From Lentisphaeria bacterium (GTDB lineage: Bacteria; Verrucomicrobiota; Lentisphaeria; Oligosphaerales; Oligosphaeraceae): a stretch of DNA of 27,215 nt. This document shows positions 16,337 through 24,413 of the stretch, piece by piece. Below the pieces are notes generated by a model. It was not told the origin of the DNA, did not search any database, and saw only the letters and a list, made by a program, of their open reading frames with translations. Position numbers and translations under genes: made by a program. The stretch is from the NCBI GenBank assembly GCA_016287975.1, contig JAEEXV010000152.1:1-27215 (forward strand), in the 5' to 3' direction. Every line of letters starts with the position of its first letter. The first letter of the stretch is position 1.

Positions 16337-16566
16337 ATTGACGCGGGATCCGCGTCGGCAATCTTCCATCTTTACTTTCCGTCTTCGGAAAAAGAACCCT
16401 GGTCTGAAGAAACTTGCAACTTTTCGCCACCGTGAGTTCGATTCCGAACGCGTAGGGGAGCGTGCGCCTTTTGGCGCCCGCCCGTCCTTTTGCGCGCTCT
16501 GTTTCGATGTGTGGCCAGGCTTGCAAGTGCCTTTCAGACCACGGAACAGGGCGCGCGTTTTTTTTG
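16337..16566 (+). ncRNA. Candidate small RNA or attenuated leader, about 230 nt
   Basis: The span runs from just after a promoter motif to the end of a strong intrinsic terminator. It contains a series of local hairpins and no convincing ORF: 16340-16356 (GACGCGG/CCGCGTC), 16376-16391 (TTTCCG/CGGAAA), 16436-16449 (GTTCG/CGAAC), 16464-16477 (GCGCC/GGCGC), and the long terminal stem. I do not recognise it as 6S, tmRNA, SRP or RNase P RNA. It could be a stand-alone small RNA or the regulated leader of the downstream GTPase/ATPase cluster, whose first ATG is at 16697. Confidence 0.45.
16492..16565 (+). terminator. Strong intrinsic terminator upstream of the SrfC-like gene
   Basis: Bases 16492-16506 (GCGCGCTCTGTTTCG) pair with 16542-16556 (CGGAACAGGGCGCGC) over 15 positions with two G-T pairs. 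An inner stem follows (AGGC/GCCT around 16517-16532), and eight T residues at 16558-16565 come directly after. This is a textbook Rho-independent terminator on the plus strand, placed about 130 bases before the first gene of the cluster. Confidence 0.85.
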
Positions 16567-16696
16567 TATAGGCGTGTAAGATTTCTCCGAAGCCAGGGTA
16601 GTAGGGAGGTGACCGCTTTTTTGGATCTGGTGTTCGGGCACGGGTTCCCGTCGCCGTCATAGTGGATAAGGACAGTCCTGGTTCGTAGGAGAGAAC
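16566..16696 (+). promoter_or_regulatory. Region between terminator and SrfC-like start
   Basis: It contains a small hairpin (ACGGG/CCCGT at 16640-16651) and, directly before the ATG at 16697, a good Shine-Dalgarno (TAGGAGAG, six to seven bases of spacing). No convincing promoter is visible, so expression of the cluster may depend on read-through of the terminator upstream. Confidence 0.45.
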
Positions 16697-19306
16697 ATGT
16701 CAGAGTTGTTGGATTGGTATTTGCAGTACGGTGTGACGCGAGGCAACGATCCTTCGGATCCCGATTGCGCGCTTCGGAAAATCACTGTCGCCGAATGGCT
16801 GGATCCACTGATGGCCATTCTGGAGAAGAGCGCCGCGATCCGGGAGCATTTCTCCCAGAAGGCCTGCGTCGCGCTCTGGGGACCGTCTGCGGCGGGGAAA
16901 TCGACCATGTTGAGCGGCTTCATCGACGGCGATGACGAGTTCGGCCGCGATTCCGCCCTGACCTGGAGTCCGGAACTCCGCACGCGCTTCTCGCCGCCCA
17001 AGGATGGCATGACCGCGGCGAACGACGCCTTGATCTTCAATCCCTTCAAGTTCGGCACCGATGCCTCGGGCGTGGTGACGCGCTTCGTGCTGAAATCGGA
17101 GCGGGATGGGGTCAATCCTCAATTCCCAGTGGAGATCAAGTTGACCAATCGGGCGCAGTTGATCGAGGCCCTGTCGCTGGGCTATGCCTCGGAGTGCGAG
17201 ACGCAGAATCTCAACTACGACTGGTCGCAGTTGGAGATGCACTTGAACAAACTCTGCGGCGAGGCTTCGGGCGGGCCGATCGACCCGGAGGCCTATTCCC
17301 TTCTGAAGGAAATCGCCAGTATTCTTGAGCAGTTGAAAGGCGACCAGCGCTTCAATAGCCTGTTCCGGCAGCGTGGAGAGTGGGAACGCACCTATCGCCG
17401 CCAGTTGATCTCCGCGCCAGGACTGCTCGCGAATCCGTCCAACTGCGAGAAGATGCTCCAGGGACTCTTCTGGGATGACTGGGACGGCGTTTCACGACTC
17501 AGCAGGGCCTACCGAGACTTGATGACGAAACTCCAAGCCCTGTCCTCGGAGTGGCAGGGGTGCCGGATTTTCGCCTCCTTGGAGGTGGCGGCGCTGTTGG
17601 TGGACATCGATTCCTTCAAGTCCTACCGCGACAATCCGAATGCGGCGGACGCCGAATACAAGGTTCACCAGCAGGTCTCCTGCCTTGATTGCAAACGCGA
17701 GGGGAATGAGATCCACCTCTTTGTCGGAGCGACGGGGAATCCCCGCATCAGCGGCGACGAGTTCTGCTATTTCCAGGCGCTTTGTTCCGAGCTGGTGGCG
17801 CCGCTGAAGCAGGAGCAGTTGGAGAAACGCACGAACAAAGACGATTTCCTGCCCCTGCTGCAAAAATGCGACGTGCTGGATTTCCCTGGCGTCAGCAACT
17901 TCAATCCTGGAAACAACATCGCCGAGGGAAACAATCAGCGGATTGTTTTGGATGACTGCACGGATGTCGAGTTGTTCTGCAAGATCTTCAAGCGCGGCAA
18001 GACACAGTGCTTTGTGTACAACTACGCGGAGCAATATGGCATTGACGCATTTATCATCCTGACACGCGCGGATCGGCCTACCAGCCAGACTTCCCAGTTG
18101 AACGACGGCATCGGCAAGTGGATGCGCTCCTTCGATCCATCCTGGAAGCGGGGGGCGGCTGCGCCGTTGCCCATTTTCCTGGATATGACTTTCTTCAGCA
18201 AGGCGCTGAATGACGTGGGGCTAAACGGAGTCGCCAACGGGTTGGACAATTGCTACGCCATGTTCAGCGCCTTGAATTGCGCCGACAAGCGATGCGCCCG
18301 ATTCTTTTGCACGACTTATCCCCAGTTCCCAGACGGACGGATCGTCACTGGCAACGCGGAATCCATTATTCCGAAGCTTCTTGAGGAAGGAAGATTCCTG
18401 GACTCCACGGGGATGGGCGAGGAGAATCTGGAACCCGTCTTCGGCGAGGACGGCGGGGTCGGCTACATGCTGCGCAACATCAACGAAGCGATCGACCCGG
18501 TGAAGCGGCAGTCCAAGTGCCGCGAGATTCTGGCGCAGAACAAGGCGAGATTCATTGAATTGATGCGGAGGCATCTGCCGTCCGAGGAGGAGGTTTCCGC
18601 CACCTCACGGCGACTTGACCTTGAAAAGTGCCGCGATCGCCTGGAGGATGCGTTGACGGTGGCGGAAATGGAGTTCGAGCCAGATAAATTCCAAATGTAC
18701 GCGAATGAAATCAAGCAGCTGCTCTCCGTCAATCCATTGATTTTCGATGCGTTGCCGACGGCCTCCGTGCAGACGGTGCGGAATCCCAAGGTGCTGCGGG
18801 AGTTCTGCAAGGAACAGATCCAGCGCTGGTACAATGACCGCACGGGGCAGCTGGTGGAAAATTCCGAACTCTGGAACACGGACCAGCAGTTGGCGCTGCT
18901 GGGCATGCTGCGGGATCTGGCCAACACCCATGTCGGGGAACTCGCCCAGACCATTCAGAGGAACGGCCAGTTCCAGAAGCGGGAACTCGCGCTGGACGCG
19001 CGTTTCCCATTCGCCGTGGCCTTCAGCAATGTGCTGCAGACGGGACGGGCCGAGCGGGACGGCAAGAATGCATTGGATGAACGCAATCCAGATGCGCTGG
19101 AACGCTACATCTCGGCCGATGTGGCGACGACTTGCTGCCGCGGGGATTATCCGCATTATGACCGCATGATCCGTCCGATGATGGATCTGCTGAACCAGAT
19201 GGTGGAGAACCCAGTCGCCCAGATGCATCAGCGCCCGCCCCAGCCAGGCGATGCCCAGTTGCAGCACTTGCTGGATACGCTCTTGGCTCAGGATTTCAAC
19301 TGCTAA
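16697..19306 (+). CDS. SrfC-like large P-loop GTPase
   Basis: 869 residues. GTPase motifs are visible in order: G1 Walker A GPSAAGKST at 62-70, a candidate G2 in SGVVTRF about residue 128-134, G3 DFPG at 395-398 (VLDFPGVSNFNPGNN), and G4 TRAD at 456-459 (AFIILTRADRP). The long insertion between G2 and G3 and the helical C-terminal half (about 600-869) resemble dynamin-like or SrfC (Pfam Virul_Fac) proteins. The adjacent SrfB-like gene supports SrfC as the closest named relative. I infer a cytoplasmic GTPase that works with the downstream ATPase. TRAD replaces the usual N/TKxD, so guanine specificity is likely but not certain. No signal peptide or membrane helix is seen. The start has a Shine-Dalgarno. 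The next gene begins 18 bases after the stop. Confidence 0.65.
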   Translation: MSELLDWYLQYGVTRGNDPSDPDCALRKITVAEWLDPLMAILEKSAAIREHFSQKACVALWGPSAAGKSTMLSGFIDGDDEFGRDSALTWSPELRTRFSPPKDGMTAANDALIFNPFKFGTDASGVVTRFVLKSERDGVNPQFPVEIKLTNRAQLIEALSLGYASECETQNLNYDWSQLEMHLNKLCGEASGGPIDPEAYSLLKEIASILEQLKGDQRFNSLFRQRGEWERTYRRQLISAPGLLANPSNCEKMLQGLFWDDWDGVSRLSRAYRDLMTKLQALSSEWQGCRIFASLEVAALLVDIDSFKSYRDNPNAADAEYKVHQQVSCLDCKREGNEIHLFVGATGNPRISGDEFCYFQALCSELVAPLKQEQLEKRTNKDDFLPLLQKCDVLDFPGVSNFNPGNNIAEGNNQRIVLDDCTDVELFCKIFKRGKTQCFVYNYAEQYGIDAFIILTRADRPTSQTSQLNDGIGKWMRSFDPSWKRGAAAPLPIFLDMTFFSKALNDVGLNGVANGLDNCYAMFSALNCADKRCARFFCTTYPQFPDGRIVTGNAESIIPKLLEEGRFLDSTGMGEENLEPVFGEDGGVGYMLRNINEAIDPVKRQSKCREILAQNKARFIELMRRHLPSEEEVSATSRRLDLEKCRDRLEDALTVAEMEFEPDKFQMYANEIKQLLSVNPLIFDALPTASVQTVRNPKVLREFCKEQIQRWYNDRTGQLVENSELWNTDQQLALLGMLRDLANTHVGELAQTIQRNGQFQKRELALDARFPFAVAFSNVLQTGRAERDGKNALDERNPDALERYISADVATTCCRGDYPHYDRMIRPMMDLLNQMVENPVAQMHQRPPQPGDAQLQHLLDTLLAQDFNC

Positions 19307-19324
19307 GCATAAGGAACCACGACG

Positions 19325-22270
19325 ATGGCTCAGAAGAAGGAAATTTCAGTTTTCTTGGACACGGGGCTTCAGAAGAAGTTTGTGCCGCTGTTTGATCCGA
19401 ATGACACGCTGCCGCGGAATGCCCCCGAGGATTTGGAGAAGGCGGTGGATGAGGTGAAGGATCTCTGGGAGAACTACATCCCGCAGGAGTGGGCTCAGGA
19501 TCTCCAGATTGAGTTGCAGAGTGCGTTTGCGGACAAGCGCGAGGTTCGGGTAAAGGATTCGACGTTTGTGCGGGCTCGTCTTGGGGACAAGACCTGGCAT
19601 CTGCGCAACGGGAACTCCTACACCCTGATCGGCCTTTGGTTCCTGGTCGAGACCAATACCAGCCGCGAGGATGCGAACAAGTCGCCCGCGCAAGGCCATG
19701 ACCGGGGCTACTTTTATCGCAAGGATAATCTGAATGACCCGGAAAAGGAGGCGGTTTTGGCCCGTGCGGCGGAACTGAAGAAGGATGCGGGGATAGTCCC
19801 CTACGAAAATACCGATGAGCATCCTTCTCCATACATCCCGTATAGTATTGGTGCACAGAAACCGATTGTGGTCGAGATGAAGGAATCGTCCACGCCAGGT
19901 GCGGATCCAGGGGATGACGGCGTGGTGGACTGGAATCCGTTGCTGGGGGGAAACGTTGACTTTGAGTTGGTGATCAAAATTCCTGGCGGCGATGTGCGCG
20001 ATGTCGATTTGATTTTGGATTTGGGCAACACCCGCACGGCGGGCTTGCTGTTCGACCATCTTCCCAAGATGCAAATCAACCCCGCGGCCTTCAAGCAGGC
20101 GTTCAAGATTCTTCGGATCAAGCCCGACCCGAACTCCGGCGAGTATGATTCCGTCGGGGATGTCGAGGCTGGGATCGTCCAGTCGTGGTTTGTCCTGCAT
20201 GAACTCGACCACCAGAAATACTACCCTTTGACGCAAACCAACCTCAAGGAGCCTGCTCTGCTGGAATATGAATACATTGCGAAGGTGGAACAGCAGAAAG
20301 AAGATGGCATCGGAGGGTGGTTTGGCAGAACGAAAACCGTCGTCACGGGAGACTCCAGGGTGATCAAGCGCATTCCGCAGATGTTCACCCAGTTGTCGCC
20401 AGTTTTGCTGGGGGACAGGGCGGAGCGCCAGTTCAATCTTCCCTACGCGAAGTCACTTATTGAGAAGGGGGCGAATCTGCAGCAAAGCTCTCCCAAGCGC
20501 TACTATTGGGATGACAGCCCCGTGAGCGTCTACTGGAATATGCTATTGAACGACTGGGATCCCGCATGGAAGATCGACCCGAAGGTCGGGCTGCCGAACC
20601 TGCAGGGGGAGATGCTCCGTTTCATCAAGCCCAATGGCGATCTGGTCAATTTGTTGGAAGAGGTGGGGCCCGCCCGCCAGCCGACGCCTTTCCCCTGTGA
20701 GCCGAACTATCCCAAGCAGACCACCTTGACGTGGTTTGTGCTGAAGTTGCTGGAGACCGCCTACGCGCAGAGCAACACCTCCTTTGACAAGGGGGCGCAG
20801 TTCATTCCCCATCGGCTGCACCGCGTGCTTCTCACCTATCCGTCGGGATGGACGAGCAAGGAAGTCTCCATCTATCATCAGCGCTGCCAGCAGGCCCTGG
20901 ACATCTTTTCGCATACCAATGTCTACCATGGGCTGGCGAGCCCGATGAAGCTGGAATTGGTGCCGAGCGAGAAGACTCCGGACGAGGCGGTGGCGAGCCA
21001 GTTGCCGTTTGTCTTCAGCGAGATCATCCGCTATCCGAACCAGACGACGCGGACGTGGCTGTCGCGGGTCGGGAAAAAGCGCGAAGGCGTCGACTCCGTC
21101 CGCATCATGAACTTTGACATCGGCGGCGGGACGACGGACATTTCCATTGTGGAATACACCGATTCGATTCCTGCGAACGCGGGCGTTCAGATGAACAACC
21201 TGACGACATCGCTGCTGTTCAAGGACGGGCAGAACATCGCGGGGGACAATCTGGTGCAGAGAATCATTGAGAAGTTCATCTTCCCGAGTTTCATTGCCGC
21301 GCGTCCGAGTTGGCAGGTACTGCTTCGGGCGAAGTTCACCCAGCCGTTCAACAACAATGCGGACCAGGCGCAGCGGACGCGGGTGATCCGCACCTGCCTG
21401 ATTCCGCTGGCGACCTACTGTCTTGCGAATCTGGGTGAAAGCGGCTCCTTGCAGTATTCCGCCGAGGATGCTCATGTCGCTCCCAACAACTGGCAGGATT
21501 TGCAGGAGTTCCTTGGAGTCGCCGAAGACGGGGCGGATCTGCCCTTCAATCTTCAGTGCATCAACTGCGATGTTCAGGAACTCAACGTGCTGATCGAGGA
21601 GTTGTTCGAGGGGCTCTTCCGGAACTGCGCGATGTATGCCGCGGCATTTGACATCGATCTGATCATCTTCAGCGGCAAGCCTTCCGAGTTGCCTTACATC
21701 CGCTCCATGGCGAAGAAATACATTCCCGTCGACGATGTGCGCATGATCTTCGCCAAGGGCTTTAAGGCCGGGGCATGGTATCCGTTCACCGACGACAACG
21801 GCTGCATTTCGGATGCCAAGACCGTCACGGTTGTCGGCGCCGCCCTCTACTATGCGCTGTCGGCCGGATTGATTGCCGGATGGTCGATTCAGGCCAAGCC
21901 GCGATTCGCCGAAACCAATGAATGGGGGCAGCTGAATGTGATGAAGCAGCCTGACAAGACGGTCTTCCTGTCGCGGGAGATGGAATCCGTCACCGTGCCG
22001 CTGCTCCCCAATACCATCATCGGGCGCCGACAGAATCGGGCCAGCAGTCCAGAGCCAGTCTACAAATTCATCTGCCACCAGGATGACTTCAATCGTCCTG
22101 TGCAGGTGACTCTGAAGCGCGTCCAGACTGGCGAAAACGAGGAACTGGTCATTGAATCAATTGACAGTGAAGAAATTTCCATGGATCGTTTTGAACTGAA
22201 ACTCTGGCCCAGCGAGGATCCCACTGGCCTGAACTTCTGGCAGGAGCAGGGTATCTTCAACACGCCGTGA
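19325..22270 (+). CDS. SrfB-like actin/Hsp70-fold (ASKHA) ATPase
   Basis: 981 residues, close to the roughly 1000 of the SrfB family (PF07520). Three nucleotide-binding elements of the actin/Hsp70/sugar-kinase fold are visible: phosphate-1 LILDLGNTRTAG (D232), phosphate-2 NFDIGGGTTDISIVEY (D598, with D605 behind GGGTT), and an adenosine-type motif IIFSGKPSELPYI (783-790). The first 220 residues precede the ATPase core and have no known domain; the core is interrupted by a long insertion between phosphate-1 and phosphate-2. No signal peptide or transmembrane helix is present, so it is cytoplasmic. An AAGGA sequence precedes the ATG. SrfB proteins are always found near SrfC-like genes and have no settled function. 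Being Hsp70-like, it may need a co-chaperone or exchange factor, for which the next gene is a candidate. Confidence 0.7.
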   Translation: MAQKKEISVFLDTGLQKKFVPLFDPNDTLPRNAPEDLEKAVDEVKDLWENYIPQEWAQDLQIELQSAFADKREVRVKDSTFVRARLGDKTWHLRNGNSYTLIGLWFLVETNTSREDANKSPAQGHDRGYFYRKDNLNDPEKEAVLARAAELKKDAGIVPYENTDEHPSPYIPYSIGAQKPIVVEMKESSTPGADPGDDGVVDWNPLLGGNVDFELVIKIPGGDVRDVDLILDLGNTRTAGLLFDHLPKMQINPAAFKQAFKILRIKPDPNSGEYDSVGDVEAGIVQSWFVLHELDHQKYYPLTQTNLKEPALLEYEYIAKVEQQKEDGIGGWFGRTKTVVTGDSRVIKRIPQMFTQLSPVLLGDRAERQFNLPYAKSLIEKGANLQQSSPKRYYWDDSPVSVYWNMLLNDWDPAWKIDPKVGLPNLQGEMLRFIKPNGDLVNLLEEVGPARQPTPFPCEPNYPKQTTLTWFVLKLLETAYAQSNTSFDKGAQFIPHRLHRVLLTYPSGWTSKEVSIYHQRCQQALDIFSHTNVYHGLASPMKLELVPSEKTPDEAVASQLPFVFSEIIRYPNQTTRTWLSRVGKKREGVDSVRIMNFDIGGGTTDISIVEYTDSIPANAGVQMNNLTTSLLFKDGQNIAGDNLVQRIIEKFIFPSFIAARPSWQVLLRAKFTQPFNNNADQAQRTRVIRTCLIPLATYCLANLGESGSLQYSAEDAHVAPNNWQDLQEFLGVAEDGADLPFNLQCINCDVQELNVLIEELFEGLFRNCAMYAAAFDIDLIIFSGKPSELPYIRSMAKKYIPVDDVRMIFAKGFKAGAWYPFTDDNGCISDAKTVTVVGAALYYALSAGLIAGWSIQAKPRFAETNEWGQLNVMKQPDKTVFLSREMESVTVPLLPNTIIGRRQNRASSPEPVYKFICHQDDFNRPVQVTLKRVQTGENEELVIESIDSEEISMDRFELKLWPSEDPTGLNFWQEQGIFNTP

Positions 22271-22387
22271 ACTGCAGCTGGGGGACAGAATGCCCCATCC
22301 GTGCCGTCGAAAGAGGGGGGGGCGGCATCTGGAGGAGGGCGCTTGAACAGCCTGAAATCATGATGCAAGGGAATCGGGAATGAGCAA

Positions 22388-22393
22388 AAGGAG
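22388..22393 (+). promoter_or_regulatory. Shine-Dalgarno that decides the start at 22401
   Basis: AAGGAG lies 7 bases before the ATG at 22401 but inside the reading frame of the alternative ATG at 22380. The upstream ATG has only a weak GGGA before it, so translation from 22401 is favoured, which also places the signal peptide at the N-terminus. Confidence 0.65.
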
Positions 22394-22400
22394 TATCACC

Positions 22401-24380
22401 ATGAGTCGCTTTCATTCAAGAATACACGCCCTGATTGCGTGCGGAATCCTCTTCGCTATGGCCATGCTCTGCCCCGTCCTGGGGGCCAAGGAAGGTGCCC
22501 CAAAAAACAAAGCAAGTTATGATAATATTGGAAAGGAGATAGGTCTATTATACGATGCTGTTATTGCTAAGGCTGAAAATAAAAGCGAAAATTATCTTGA
22601 AGGTCAAGTTAAAAACCTTAAAAGTCAAATTAATGAATTGAAAAAAACTATAGGCGATAGGGACCCAGAGGGCAGTTATGATAGGCTGCATAATTCTTTA
22701 TCAGGTTCTGACGGTCCTGTAGAAAAACTGGAAAAAAGTATTACTCAAATTGAAATAATAAAAAATCAAATTAAAACAAGTATAAATGCTTTGATGAACC
22801 ATAAGACGCACGCTGATGGTTACATTAGTGATTTGACTAGCAAAATTAATCGTTTGGAAGGCGAAAATGGTCGTCTTGGCAAGGAAAAAAAGGTACTTCA
22901 AAACAAGAATGGAGAACTTGAAAACAGGATTAAAGAACTTGAAGCCGCGTACAACAAGGTAATTGAAGGCCAGAGGACTGGAAACAACGAGATTAAGAAA
23001 ACTGGGGAAGAAGCGGAAAAAGTTTCTTGGTTTACGAGTAAATTGTTCTGTTCTATTGTATTGGCTTTATGTTTCCTGATTTCAGTTGTTTCGCTCATTG
23101 TTCTATTTTTGTCCCGCAACCAATCGAGTTCAGCAGGCATTACTCCGATGACATTGAAAAAAGAGTTGACTGGCATGTCTGAGGAGATTGTCAAGAAACT
23201 GAGTGATTCGGTTGCCTCGGGGAAATCTCCAATGCCATCGGCCCCCAAACCGATGCCAGGTGTGAATCTGGCTCCGCTTACCCAGCAAATTACGCAACTT
23301 TCTTCGCGGGTAGATGCAAGAAATGATGAGTTGCAGAAACTGTCACAGTCCATCGCTACGCTTCAGAGTAAACTTTCTGCGCCTTCGGTCGTCTCAGAAA
23401 AGGAAAAAGAGTTACAGGCGAAAGCGTCGCAGTTGGAAATGCAGGCTACGAGGTTGACGCAACAGTATAATATAGAGAAGCAGCGTGCGGACGCGGCGCA
23501 GAAGCGTGCGGACGAATTGTTTAATCGTGTCGCCGAGGAGCAGCGTCGTTTGGCGGACGAGAAGCGTCATGCGGAAGAGCAGAAAGCGATTGCGGCGCGA
23601 CTGCAAAGGGATTTGGAGGGGCAGGCGCGTCAATTTGAGACGCAGAAACAGGCATTGGAAGAGCAGAGGCAGGCCCTGGATGGGCAGAAACAGCTGGTGG
23701 CTGCGGCAACGGTGAAAATCAACGAGTTGGAGAATGCCAACAGCGAATTGGAGAGCGCTAAAAATCAGGTGGAAGCTGCCAACCAAAAACTGCGGACGCA
23801 GTCTGATGTCCTGGAAGGCGAGGTGAAACGGCAGACGGAATCGGCCAAGCAGTGGAGCGAGAAGGCTGACGAACTGTCGCAGCAGGTAGAGAAGTGTTCT
23901 GCGCAGGTTGCGGAGTTGCAGGCTGGGATGGATGCGGCGCGGTATCCGCAGGAATTCCTGGATCGCCCAGAGTTTGGGGAATTGAAAGCGCAAGTGGAGG
24001 AATGGCGTTTGCAAGGGCATGCTGGCGCGGCCATGGTGCAGGCGGCCTTGCAGACCTTTGCGGTACGTGAGTCTTTGGACGCGAATATCTGGGCGCACGC
24101 CCTGAAGATTCTGGCGCAGGGGATCACGGGCATTTTGCGCGAGGTCAAGCGGAGCGAGACGGAGATCGTCGAGGAGTTGAGGAAATGGAACAAGTTCCTG
24201 GTGCTTTTCTCGGCGCAGGGGAAGTGCGATTTTTCCTTGAAGATTCCGATGATCGGGGCGCCGTATGACACCAGTTACATGCATTCTTCCAAAAAGCAAA
24301 CGACCAATGTCGCACGCGTGCTGACCTGGGCGGTCTACCACAATGAGAACGGGCTGAAGTGCACTGCCGAAGTCGAATAG
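22401..24380 (+). CDS. Signal-peptide, membrane-spanning coiled-coil protein with GrpE-like C-terminus
   Basis: 659 residues from the ATG at 22401. I prefer this over the ATG at 22380 because AAGGAG sits 7 bases before it and the protein then begins with a signal peptide (MSRFHSRIHALIACGILFAM, ending near LGA). Residues about 32-205 are lysine/glutamate-rich coiled coil, predicted to be outside the membrane. Residues 215-237 (LFCSIVLALCFLISVVSLIVLFL) form a transmembrane helix. Residues 275-520 are cytoplasmic heptad coiled coil. The C-terminal 120 residues are globular and end with IGAPYDTSYM (G619, P621, Y622, D623) and NVARVLTWAVYHNENGLKCTAEV. This order matches the GrpE beta-domain pattern GxPFDPxxHxA...VxxVLxxGYxxxxxxLRxAxV. 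The DNA for about 22,495-23,130 is unusually AT-rich. There is no known name for the protein. Confidence 0.75.
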   Translation: MSRFHSRIHALIACGILFAMAMLCPVLGAKEGAPKNKASYDNIGKEIGLLYDAVIAKAENKSENYLEGQVKNLKSQINELKKTIGDRDPEGSYDRLHNSLSGSDGPVEKLEKSITQIEIIKNQIKTSINALMNHKTHADGYISDLTSKINRLEGENGRLGKEKKVLQNKNGELENRIKELEAAYNKVIEGQRTGNNEIKKTGEEAEKVSWFTSKLFCSIVLALCFLISVVSLIVLFLSRNQSSSAGITPMTLKKELTGMSEEIVKKLSDSVASGKSPMPSAPKPMPGVNLAPLTQQITQLSSRVDARNDELQKLSQSIATLQSKLSAPSVVSEKEKELQAKASQLEMQATRLTQQYNIEKQRADAAQKRADELFNRVAEEQRRLADEKRHAEEQKAIAARLQRDLEGQARQFETQKQALEEQRQALDGQKQLVAAATVKINELENANSELESAKNQVEAANQKLRTQSDVLEGEVKRQTESAKQWSEKADELSQQVEKCSAQVAELQAGMDAARYPQEFLDRPEFGELKAQVEEWRLQGHAGAAMVQAALQTFAVRESLDANIWAHALKILAQGITGILREVKRSETEIVEELRKWNKFLVLFSAQGKCDFSLKIPMIGAPYDTSYMHSSKKQTTNVARVLTWAVYHNENGLKCTAEVE

Positions 24381-24413
24381 TCAAGGAATCAAGACCAAGG
24401 AGAACTGAGCGGT

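Noticed and set aside
16436..16449. tRNA or tmRNA T-arm (GTTCGATTCC)
   Set aside because: The flanking bases do not form a T-stem or acceptor stem of tRNA type, and there is no CCA end or matching D/anticodon arms. It is only a small hairpin.
16122..16571. 149-codon plus-strand frame in the divergent region
   Set aside because: It begins inside the hairpin repeat, runs through the intrinsic terminator, has no ribosome binding site and resembles no protein.
22279..22297. Hairpin TGGGG/CCCCA after the SrfB-like gene
   Set aside because: The stem is only five base pairs with no T-tract, too weak to call a terminator.
22380..22400. Alternative start ATG at 22380 for the coiled-coil membrane protein
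   Set aside because: It would place the Shine-Dalgarno of the next ATG inside the coding region and add residues before an otherwise good signal peptide.
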